Assembly: GCA_014529385.2 (NCBI GenBank)
Contig: CM043966.1
Span: forward strand, 140,790,211-140,854,210
DNA length: 64,000 nucleotides
Reading direction: 5' to 3'
Origin: Adiantum capillus-veneris
Lineage: Eukaryota > Streptophyta > Polypodiopsida > Polypodiales > Pteridaceae
Numbering within the stretch: the stretch's first letter is position 1; every line of letters begins with the position of its first letter. Below are positions 46,743 through 57,500 of this stretch, one piece after another. Under the pieces are notes generated by a model. That model ran no database searches, was not told where the DNA came from, and was given only the letters and a program-made list of their open reading frames with translations. The translations under genes were made by a program, and so were the position numbers.

Positions 46743-48912
46743 TTGTTTCTCTTTCTTACTCTGCACGGTGTTGCCATGGATTCAGATATCAATATGACCT
46801 TTGATTTTGAGCATCATACACTTGATCCTTCCCATGATGGCTCGCGGTCGGATACTCTCACGGAGGGTGCCCGCGATGCTACGGGAGGTGATGACGCTTA
46901 TGAATTGCTCAATATTCAGAAATTTTTCCCACTTTAGACGCGCATCTCAGTAATGGAAACAAATTTTGCATCCCTAAATGAAAATGTCACTAATTATCCA
47001 CTTTAGTGATACAATTTATGCAGCAGCAGGCCAAGGGCCCTGTTGACACACACATGCATGAGCACGTTGCCGATCACGAGCAAGGCCCTTCTGATCATGG
47101 ACAAGGTCCCTCTCCGGCCTCTTTTCACTCTCTCACTACAAAGGAGGTGGATGAGTTGTTGAAAAACACCAAGCCACCGACTTTTAAGCGGTTGGACTGA
47201 GATCGCAATAAGGATGCAGTGAATATCTTCCTCAGCAAGTGGGATGGAATTCACGCCTTACGGCGTACTCCGGATGCAGTCAGAGAACTGCAGGCCAGTC
47301 TAACTCAGGAAGGCAAGGCCTACAAATGGTGGATGTCTCTCAAGGAGAAGAACATCATACCACAGAGTTGGGCAGCCTTTGAGGCTATGTTTCAAAAAGA
47401 GTTTCTGCCCACGAATGAGGCAGATAGGGACACGTGTTCCATGTGCCAACACCCATCATTGCTTGAGTATATCTCTCACTACCGTGATTTTCTCCTCAAG
47501 TTGGAAGGACTAGACACCTTCAGCAAGTGCGTGGGTTTATTCGTGGTCTGACGCCAGAGCTTAAGAAGCACGTCAAGACTCAGGACCCTAACTCACTTGA
47601 GGAGGCCATCGTGAAAGCACATATTCATGATGATCGAGATGAAAAGAAATCACATAATAATCACGTGCTTTCTAATACATATGGTAATACACGCGCACAG
47701 TATGGGCACAATAAAAGGAAATTTATAGTAGCCAATTCTGAAGCAGTTAAAAAACCCAAGGGTCTCGTGGTCCTCTCTCTCCTGAGGAATTTGAGAAGGC
47801 TAAAAAAGAGAAGTTATGATTTCAATGCTTGGGAAGCGACCGTGGCAAAAAGGATTGTCCCAAGGGGAAATCTGCTGCTCACGGCAAGGAGAAAGAAGTG
47901 CACACGGTGCAACTGCTATCTCTTGAGTCTTCCTCACAATTCTCTACGGTGGAAGTAACACACACCGACATGGTGCATGAATGTTGTATCACAGCTTCCA
48001 TGTGGCAACAGACCTTCCGTCCAAATGAGTTAGTGCGTATGCACGGATCTCTTCAAGGGCACAAGGTGTGCATCTTGGTAGATGACGGTGCTACTCACAA
48101 TTTCATTAACTATGGATTAGTGAAAAAACTCAAATTGCCTCAAACTTTGAGTTCCCACCGCTAAAGGTAGCACTGATGAATGGTTATGATGCCGAAATAT
48201 GGGATAGTCAATTCAAAGCTATACCATTGGAAATACAAAGCTATTCTACATCCTTGGATTCCAGGTTATGAATATGGAGAGGGAGATGTGGTACTTGGTA
48301 GGGAGTGGTTGCATAGCCTAGGTCTATCACTAAAGCGTAGCTATGAGCACAACAGTCTGATGTTTGAATCCCATGGCGCACATGTATTTTGTTAGGAGAG
48401 AAGGATGTACCTTCCTCACCCCTGATATGTATAGCAAAGCTTATGAAGCTAGTTTCCAATAATGAAATAGATGAAGTGTTCTTGTGTTACTCATTGTGTC
48501 ATTTTCTTTCCAATGTTGAATCTGTTGAACATTCCTCAATGCCGCATGCTTCTCTCTCATCTCTTCCACCCATGGCTACTTCTCAACAAGCAAAGGTTGC
48601 TAGTGAATTAAAAAATCTATTAAAGGAATTTCACGATGTTTTTCCTAATGATTTCCATCAGGATTACCACCGACACGATCTGTGCAACATAGCATCAACA
48701 TGGTTGCAAGCAGTAAACCAATCAGTAAACCACCCTACAGAATGACTTATTCTGAAGCTGCTGAGGTGGAATGTCAGCTTGCTGACTATCTTAGCAGAGA
48801 GTTTATTCAACCCAGCTCTTCACCATGGGCTTCTCCTATCCTATTAGTGAAGAAAAAGGATGGTAGTATGCGCATGTGCGTAGACTACCGTGGATTAAAT
48901 GCGGTTATTGTT
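46743..48912 (+). pseudogene. Gypsy gag-protease-RT start, broken
   Basis: The gag frame starts near 46776 (MDSDINMTFDFEHH) and is broken by stops at 46935 and later. The capsid domain is at 47210-47520 (GKAYKWWMSLKEKN..WAAFEAMFQKEFLPTNE). The segment GFIRGLTPELKKHVK continues in another frame. The zinc-knuckle region is degenerate (only GKKDCPKG remains). The protease start is VDDGATHNFIN (about 48075-48110), with Asp-Asp-Gly instead of Asp-Ser-Gly. RT begins [51 protein letters not shown] and is cut at 48912 by the next element. Confidence 0.85.
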
Positions 48913-49120
48913 TGTTGAGCCAGCAGAGGATCACACCCACATTTTTGCTCACACTCATCATTTTGTAACCATTGATTGTAATAAATGTCTTTCCGACATT
49001 AATTTTGATTTGAGCCATTCATTAAGTAACGGGACTCAATTGAGTTTCGAGCTTGTAATCCCGAAGTAATTTCACTTGCTGATGTAATTAGTTAGAGATG
49101 ATCTCACCTCCAAGGCTGAG

Positions 49121-49128
49121 GTATATAA
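49121..49128 (+). promoter_or_regulatory. LTR TATA box
   Basis: GTATATAA about 75 bases upstream of the (GA)n tract in the LTR; the likely promoter of the OTA-like element. Confidence 0.5.
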
Positions 49129-49199
49129 GCCAAAGTTTTTGTAACCTAAGGGGGGCAGATTATTAATCAAAGTGAGTTTTTTGAGCGTCGTGACTGTGT

Positions 49200-49200
<1 letters not shown>

Positions 49201-49263
<63 letters not shown>

Positions 49264-49270
49264 GAGAGAG
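49201..49270. repeat. (GA)n microsatellite in the LTR
   Basis: GA dinucleotides from 49201 with a few GT interruptions after 49260. Confidence 0.97.
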
Positions 49271-49886
49271 AGTGAGAGTCTTATCTACTTGCTACGCGAG
49301 CTACGGAGCCGCCATTGTGTTAGCAACGGCGAGGGCTACGCACAGATATCAAGAGTGCGCGCTATCGGCTTCTATGTGTGGTAAGTTCCTACGAGCTTCG
49401 GTGTGATTTTTCTTCCAACTCGTGTGTCGGAATGGAGCGTGCGGCATATCTATAGAACCACAACGAGTAGAGCTACACATTGGTACCATCGGGGTCAAGT
49501 TTCGATCACTTGTATTTTTCGGCCTGTCTTCATACGCGTTTACCGCACGGAGTGGTTATAGGTTGATTTTGCAGTTCAAGTCTTTAGGGTGTTGTTCTTA
49601 CCTAGTGTATAGACTTCCCCTTGAGTTTGAGATCGATTCAATGATTCTAGATCCTGTTTCGTATAGCATTCGTTCGTAGTACGGATTTCAGTCACTTGCG
49701 TATTTTAGAACTTAGATTTGATTTCCTTAGTAGTGATTGTCATTAGAAGGTCGAGTAGGTGATTTGACACCCACCTAGTTGTTTCCATGCGCCTGTGGGT
49801 CAAGATCCGCCCTCGTCTGACAAATTCTGTTGTTGGTTGAGTTCTCGCTATTTAGCTTCCGTTAGCGGCGTAACCGCCTTAACATT

Positions 49887-49904
49887 TGGCGCCGCTGCCG
49901 GGGA
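49887..49904 (+). other. Primer binding site (Asp tRNA type)
   Basis: TGGCGCCGCTGCCGGGGA, one mismatch from the complement of the 3' end of plant Asp(GTC) tRNA (TGGCGCCGTTGCCGGGGA). This primer is typical of Athila-type gypsy elements. Confidence 0.88.
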
Positions 49905-50419
49905 CGAGAGCCCTAAGTAGGTGACCTTAGACTAATCCTACGAGGTGAGTCGTATAAACTACTTTGTATACTTTAGTTAGAAAAGATCTAGGAGTGGTGG
50001 ACTCCGAAGATCTCGAGAGATATTAGGAAGTGGGGTATTCGTGGGTCTTCCGTGTTGACAGTATTTTTAGTTTAGCTTAGATTTGTTTGTTGTTTTGTTG
50101 GTGTTGAATAGTTGTTGATAGAAGAAGAATAAGCTAGTCCGTGAGTGGCAGTGGATCTCTTTAAAATCACAATTACCAAACCCATTTTATGATTAGGAAT
50201 AGCTTAGGTAGGACTTCATTTGATCCTGATCTAGAGCTAGTAATCATTGGAGTATTTGCTTGATATGGGTGATTGCATGTTAGATCACTAAACCGTCGAG
50301 TTAGTAGTGAAACTTGCAATAAACAAAAGTCAGAGAAATGTTCTGTGTATCTGGGAGTTGCTGAGCACTTGAGAAAGCTTTAGGAAGGATTCTGTGCCAA
50401 AAAACTGGAAATTTGCAAC

Positions 50420-51144
50420 TTTAGACATCATACGCGTATGATGTCTAAATGACCAAACAGAGACCAAAACAGAAATTTTGACTTTACAGAGTGTTCAAAA
50501 GGGGGGTTATACCCTAATTTCAACTTAAAACAAGAGCATTAACACTCAAAGAAACCCAAAAAGACAAGCCGGAGTCCAAGAAACGCAAAGAATAGGAAAT
50601 TTTGGATTCAGATCTTGTTTTTACATTCAAACCTGACAAAAACACTTGAAACTCAATTATAAACATTGGAGAAGGCTTAAAACCAAGAATAGTCAAAATC
50701 TGGGACAAAAGACATCATACGCGTATAATGTCTTTTAGCACATGCACTGCTTATTTTTGATATCTGACCTGACAAGATTGTTACAAACACTGTAGAAAGC
50801 ATAAATATCAAGTCTTGACCCAAATTGATGAAAAAGACATCATACGCGTATGATGTCTTTGACCTAATTTTGGACATATTTTGATACTTTGCCAACATAG
50901 ATCCATTGTAATAGCTGTCTAGAGGTTATATTTCAAGTTTCATCCCATTTGGATCACAATTGACCCAAAACAAGTCAAAAGCGGAAAATTGCCAAGAAAA
51001 GCCTAAATTAGCCATAACTTGCTCAAACAGAGTTCAAACTGAATTTTGTGAGTGGACAGAGCATAAGGGGGCTACTGAGAGTGAGCATAACCAAAATAGT
51101 CCAAATCTGTGAAAAAAGACATCATACGCGTATAATGTCTTTTT
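50420..51144. repeat. Four-copy palindrome array in the retrotransposon leader
   Basis: Copies at 50420-50449 (30 bp, perfect), 50707-50736 (30 bp, one mismatched pair), 50833-50860 (28 bp, perfect) and 51113-51144 (32 bp, one mismatched pair). Each centres on ACGCGT with half-site GACATCATACG, flanked by A/T. Spacing between starts is about 287, 126 and 280 bases. Copies 2 and 4 share the variant GTATAATGTC and a similar upstream context (AATAGTC(A/C)AAATCTG), so the array partly arose by duplication. It lies between the PBS and gag, where packaging or dimerisation signals are expected. Confidence 0.95.
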
Positions 51145-51307
51145 CAGCATAACTGTAACAAAATTCTCACTTGATGAAATAGAAGTTGTCCAACTGACAA
51201 GATTAAACAATTGACCAAGTATCAATCAGTTTGGATCAATTCTGACCACAAAAACTTGGGAAAACAAATTGCCGAGACGGAAAAGTTAAAGTCCTTTAGG
51301 GGAATTG

Positions 51308-54300
51308 ATGAATTTGAGATCGGGCAGGAATCTCCAGAATAACCAACCAAAACAAGGGGAACAAGCAAGTGTCATATTAACCGAAGGAAGTGTAAACCAA
51401 AGTTGGGTGCAACCATTAGAGCCGATCTTTGAAGGAAGTGTTTCTGATACTTCTTCGGAGAGATCTTACGAGATTTTCAACGACCACTTGGAACACTTGA
51501 ACCTAAACAACAGAGAAAATATGGCAGCAGGATCATCAAACCCTTCCGCCACAATGAAGCTATTGTTCATAAAATACCAGTACGACAATGAGCAAGGTGC
51601 CAAGATCTACAAAGATGGAATGGACCGCTATTGTGTAAAGATAGAAGATAGACCTAGTGAGTTCAAGGACTTAGTGCCTGTGAGCTATAGCGGAGATAGA
51701 TATCTAGATGACGAGGGTACCATGTACTTGGTAGTCCTAAACCCTAACATTGTGGACAAGTGGGGATTGATGGGCACCAAAGCCAAAGTAGATGAAGAAC
51801 TTGAGGAGAAAGCACCAATAATGAACTTCCCTGATGCGAGGTTAAGAAGAGAGAATGAAACTACAAGGATCAACACTGATAACATCTCTATTATAGATCT
51901 CTATAATGGGGAGCAAGATCTCTATTATAGATGTGAAGAACCCTACACCGGAGAGTTGACAGACCAAAAAAGACTTTATGTCTTTACCTACACAGAGGGA
52001 TCGGAAGTGAAAATTGCCGCTTACGACAAGTATGGGAGGCAATACTCAACAATGGGCAAGAAAGAATTAGAAAGATATACATACTTTGGGGGACCACTAC
52101 ATCAGTATTATGTTACTTCTAGCTCAAAAAGACTAGCACCAACAAATGGAGTGCAAAACCCAATGACAGCAGGAGGACAAAGAACTCAGGCTGCTGACTC
52201 TTTCAGTCAACCTCAGTACTCGAAGCCCGGACCAATGGGATCATTACATTCCAGAGAGTAAATGGATACGAATCGAGGTAGTGCAATTCCAATCCCCACG
52301 TATACCACTCCAGGTCCAAGGTTCGAAGAGGAACCATCACATTTACCTCCTAGTAGTAGACTCAGGGCAGGAGAACCGACAAGGGTAACCCATGAAGTCC
52401 ATGATGCTAGAGAAAGCTTTAGCCGGGACACAGGAGCAATGAGATTGGTAGCAGACCATGGACGTATGAGACCATCTCAAGTAGCCAAGTGTATGCAAAA
52501 GAAGTATGGTGGTTCAGGAGATCCGTATGCACATGTGTCACTCTTTAAGCAAGTCTTAAGAGCTGAGCAGATAACAAATTTCTATACACAATACGAGGGA
52601 TTTGGTCTTACTCTAGAAGGTACGGCATTGACATGGTTTCAACCACTAAACAGAGGGGGATTCCATGACATTGACCATTTTCTAAGAGAGTTTGCTGAGG
52701 AATTCTCAAAACAAGGGATTAAGCACAATATAGTCTCACAAATATATGCTTTTAAACAGAGAGAACACGAAAAAGTGAAGGAAGCTTCACTTCGCTTCAA
52801 ACAATACATTGAGAGATGTCCAGTACGTGAACAACCACAAGATGACAGACTATCTGTTCTCTTTATTGAAGGATTGAGAAACGACACTCTCAAGAAGGAC
52901 TTGCACTTGAAAGCTTGTACAAGTTTCGAGCAAGTAACGAGAGAAGCATTGTACTTAGTGGATAACTGTACGGTTTATGGAGAGGTGTCAGCGGATACAG
53001 ATTTAGCATCCAGTAGCTCTTCCTCCGTAGCAAGTGAGACTACCACTAAAAAGAATGTTCAAACAACAACCATGCCAAATGTAGAGCAAATGATAGAAGA
53101 TGCTCTAAAAAGGATGGCACCATACCAAAAACCATTGCCAAAACCACTGAAATGGTGTGCTATTGAACAAAAATGGACAAACCATCCAACAGAAGAGTGC
53201 TATTACAACAAAGGGCATGTAAGGGAACATCAGTATGCACCTCCTGCTCAATTAGCACCACCTCAGGTACATCCAGTACCTCGATACCCAACGGGAAATG
53301 TACTAGGACCTATGGGGATAGAAAGACCACAACCGGTATTGGGAAAACAACCACCTTTACCAGGAGCAAGACCAGTGGACATTAGATATGCACCAACCTT
53401 AGAGAATCAGGAAGAACAAGACTTAGTGCCTGTTCAAGCCTATTATGAAGAATCTGGTGCACACATGTCTCCAACTGTGTATTACCCACAAGAAGAACCC
53501 AAACAACCAGAACCATGGGGCATGATTGGGAATGTTGGAACACCAACAGTTACAAGTGCTTCTGATGAAGAGAGATACAATTTGGACGCAAGAACATTGA
53601 TGTTCATAGCTCATGGAGGGTTAACAGGACAAAGACCATCCTATCCACAAAGGACAAATCAAGTGGGACCAAGACCAGCACTAGGACCCTGTTACAAGTG
53701 TGGAGGTGACCATCTGATGAATGTTTGTCCACATACGGAAATCATTAGAATTAACGCTTATTGCACTGAGTGTGGGGTTACTCACTTCATTGAGGATTGT
53801 TCAAAGAATCCAAACAAAGTGCAAAAGACGACATTGAATATGTTAGAAACTATTCCTACCAGCAGTGGGTCTGAAAATGAAACTCTGATAGCAACGCAAG
53901 TTGTTACTAGAGCTCAAGCTAAGAAAACCACTAGAGAGCCTGAGAATGGAAAGTTAGCGACTGAAGTGGTTAGTCAAGGACCGCGGAGTCAGAGAAACAC
54001 ATGGAAAGCTAGAAAAGCACGCATGAAGTTGAGAAAAGAACGTGAAGACGCTATTCTAGCTGAGGAACTAAAGCAAACTAAAGATAGATTAGAAAAACTT
54101 GAGAGTCAAAACGGGAAACGAGAGATGAGCCCGGAAAGAACGAAACAAAAGAGTATCAAAGAGACAACGAGCTTAAGCTCAGGGGGATCAGTGCTAGTCG
54201 ACAAAGTACACGAACCATTGGACGCACTGATGAGAGCTTACGAAGCTAGGTTAAAGAACAACCAAACACAAGAACAGAGGTGGATGACATACCCAAACAC

Positions 54301-54487
54301 GGAATTGGAAAAGCAGAGACTTGAAATGTGCCAGAGAATGATCGGGACTGCACAAGCCTTATTAGAACCACCAAGAGAAACAATGAATTGTGGAACGGAA
54401 AACCCAATTCAGCAAGAGACTATCATTTCATGGGTAGCTGAAAAGACTCCCAGTGCACAAAAGCCTGAAAAATACACACAAGGATGA
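51308..54487 (+). pseudogene. OTA-like gag, one in-frame stop
   Basis: The frame starts at ATG 51308 (MNLRSGRNLQNNQ). N-terminal part: a conserved YDKYGRQY..ELERYTYFGGPLHQYYV block. A TAA at 52259-52261 is directly followed by an in-frame ATG, and the same frame continues to 54487. The capsid domain is about 52500-52960 (YGGSGDPYAHVSLFKQVLR..ALTWFQPL..FAEEFSKQ..LHLKACTSFEQV). Two zinc knuckles of form CX2CX3HX4C lie near 53690 (CYKCGGDHLMNVC) and 53760 (CTECGVTHFIEDC), both shorter than the usual CX2CX4HX4C. The C-terminal part is Lys/Glu-rich and likely coiled coil. The old copy D has no stop at the TAA position, so nonsense mutation is the simplest reading. Confidence 0.85.
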
Positions 54488-54590
54488 CCGCATAGTATTG
54501 AACACAACCGATTAGGAGATAGAGAGTTTTCATCTAGTCATACAGAGGTCTTACGGAAGAGATGAGGATTACAATGAATTTTGGAAACAA

Positions 54591-57500
54591 GTGAGAGAGG
54601 CAAACTTTGCAAACGAGCTAAGTTGCCAAGCTAATCAGACAAATTGGGAAAAGGACATCAGGAATCCTCCCATAGTGGAATTTGAGGCAGGATCTCAAGT
54701 GGACTTGGATCTGCAATCTTACTGGGGAGATGGGGGCTCTGTTAGAACAATGGAGAGCAGACCTCATTCACTGAATACCTTACCTTCATACTTAGGAGAG
54801 TATGAAGCAAAATCCGAGATTAGAGCACTTCCCTCACGAAGAATTTCATCAGAAAAAGTCATGGACTCGCAAGGATTGATAGAGATCTTGTCAACACCAG
54901 TGACATGCAATATCACTCTAGCTGAGCTTTTGAGGCTAAGACCACATATGTGGACCATTGTAGGAAAATGCTTGGAGAAATTTGGGATAAAAGACCCAAC
55001 ATCGAGACTGCAAGAGGGTATACAAGAGCTGAGCAAACCACAAAAGAACGCTAATCCTGTACCCTTAAACAAGGTCGGAGAGTATTGCGAAGGTGAAGAG
55101 GGGAATACAACCTTACCAGTTGAATTCCAAGGAGTGAACACGATGGCAATACTAGACAGCGGAGCTGGGGTAGCCATTGCTACGAAAGAAATCTAGAAAA
55201 AATGGGGGAAACCAGCAATAAGGAAGACTAGGTTGAAACTCCAATTAGCAGATGGACACATGGAGAAACCTATGGGGTTATTAGAGAAAGTCGTAGTGAC
55301 TTCTTGCGGCATTGAATACGAACATACTTTTGCTATTGTCGATTTTGGCAAGGAGAATAACTATGATATCATACTGGGAAGACCATTCATGAGATAGTTG
55401 AAAATGGTCCAGGATTGGGGCTACGATCACATATACCTGAGAAATATGGAAACCACTACACGTGTGAACCTGAAAGACCATAGCTACAAAGATGTGAACC
55501 AAACACCGGTAGAGGAGTTTGATTGAGCTACTTTGGCGGGATCCGAATTTCCAGCTTGGTTAGGTAAGCCCAAGGAGTTATGGATGTGTGGAGCCTCGAA
55601 ATGTGGAAGTCTGAGGCGAGAAGAATATGTTTTAGAAAGGGCTATCGAAGACGAAACTTATATAGGAGAACCCTTTCCAGAGGACACACTTGAACCATTA
55701 GAATGGACACACATTCTAGCAACCCTAGATGTTTGTGCAATTCCGGATGGTCCCACAACAAAATTTTGCGACAAGGACGGGTACGACGTGGTTCCGTACT
55801 TCATGCTGAGAACTACACTTGAAAAAGAAACTGAAAAGAACGATACACTAGAAAAGGAAGATGAAGAAGAGGTGTTTCACGACATTCCGATAATCCAGAG
55901 TGGGAAAATGAAGCAGACAACGAGTCAACGGACAATTCAAGAGGAAACGAAGAAACTATAACGGATGTCAGATTTTATGATTTTCCGAACCAAACTAAAC
56001 AACGCCAGAAACGCTATAGAGCAAAGAGAAAAACAAAGGGGGTTAGAACCAATCCGATGCCTAGAATAAGAGGAAAAAATCAATTCCTAATGCTAGTAAA
56101 GGCGGAAGATTGTGTTAAGAACAAGATTTCTGGAAGAATGAGAGGCAATGATCAAAAGAGCTTACGAAAAGACAAAAGAAGCTCAAGAAATCAAGTTCAA
56201 AGGAATGAAACGAAAACTGAAACAGAAAAATCAGAAAAGAACAAGCACAATAGAAAACACACGGAGTCCAAGTTAGAACGTAGAAACAAGTACAGAGAGC
56301 TCAAGAAAACTCTGAAAGAAGTTTGGACGACAGAAATTGAGAGTGGAGAGGACGAAAACGCCAAAATCAAGGAAAACATGAATGTTCCCTCTCACTATAG
56401 GAAATTCACAATAGAGGATAGGAAGGTGGTATTAACCCAACCTATTCGAGAGAGAAAGGCGAACGAATCTTATGACGAACCGGAGGATGAAAAAAAAGTT
56501 GATTTAGCAGCTCCAGGTGAGACACCTAGACCGGTGTACATAGGCACAGATTTGTCTCCAAGCGAGGAAGAGAGACTTTTGAGTCTTCTCAGAGAGTACA
56601 GGGATGTGTTTGCATGGTCTTATAAGGACTTAAAGGGAGTTGACCCATCGATATGCCAACACACAATCCCACTAAAATAGATGCAAAGCCTAGCAGACAG
56701 AGACCATACACATATAATGATACGTTTGCTAAGCGAATCAAAGAAGAGATAGATAAGCTAATGGAAGCTGAATTCATATACGAAATTGAACACACCGATT
56801 GGGTATCTCCAATTGTGGTGGTACCCAAGAAGAACGGAAAACTCCGAGTGTGTGTCAACTTAAAGAAAGTGAATGCTGCAACAATCAGGGACAATTATCC
56901 CCTGCTGATAACTGATCATGTTCTAGAGCGTGTATCAGGGAAAACAGCATACTCCTTTCTTGATGGTTTTTCAGGATATAACCAGCTAGCCATAGCACCC
57001 GAAGATCAACATAAAACAGCTTTTGCAACGGAGTAGGGAATTTATGCTTATCGGGTTATGCCTTTTGGTCTAACCAATGCTCCCGCAACCTTCCAGAGGC
57101 TGATGACGCATGCTTTCAAAGAATACTTAAGGTTGTTTCTAGAAATATACATGGATGACTTATGTGTACATTCTCTTCTGAGAGATGAGCATCTAGAACA
57201 CCTAAGAAAAGTATTTGAGAAATGTAGGACATATTGCATTTGTCTCAATCCTTAGAAATGTGTGTTTATGGTCCGACAGGGCAGAATTCTGGGACATATT
57301 ATCTCACAAAACGGAATATCCACAGATTTAGAAAAGATAAAAGTTATAGTGGATATGCCTAGACCAACCAATGCGAAACAAGTACAGAGCTTTATGGGAC
57401 ATTGCGGATATTATAGATGATTCATTTACATGTACGCTATAATAGGCCAACCACTTTACAGGCTAATAGTGAACTTTGAATGGACAGAGGAGTGTGAGGA

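Larger units (their letters stand above)
45682..48912 (+). mobile_element. Truncated + strand gypsy inside G1 copy C
   Basis: A short piece that looks like the end of a 5' LTR (CTATATAATGGG at about 45813, then leader) is followed by a PBS TGGTATCAGAGC at 45870-45881. Next come a leader with (CT)31 at 46146-46208, degenerate gag, protease and the first part of RT. It ends abruptly at 48912, where the OTA-like LTR begins. Its remaining pol and 3' LTR are not found on the far side of the OTA element, so they were deleted. Confidence 0.75.
48913..49884 (+). repeat. 5' LTR of the OTA-like element (972 bp)
   Basis: Begins TGTTGAGCC and ends CGCCTTAACA, giving matched TGTT..AACA termini, 2 bases before the PBS. 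A TATA box (GGTATATAAGC) is at 49120-49130, and a (GA)n tract at 49201-49270 lies just downstream, where the transcript leader would start. Confidence 0.7.

Noticed and set aside
50420-51144. CRISPR-like array from the repeated palindrome
   Set aside because: Repeats are irregularly spaced (126-287 bases), the setting is a plant retrotransposon leader, and no Cas genes exist.
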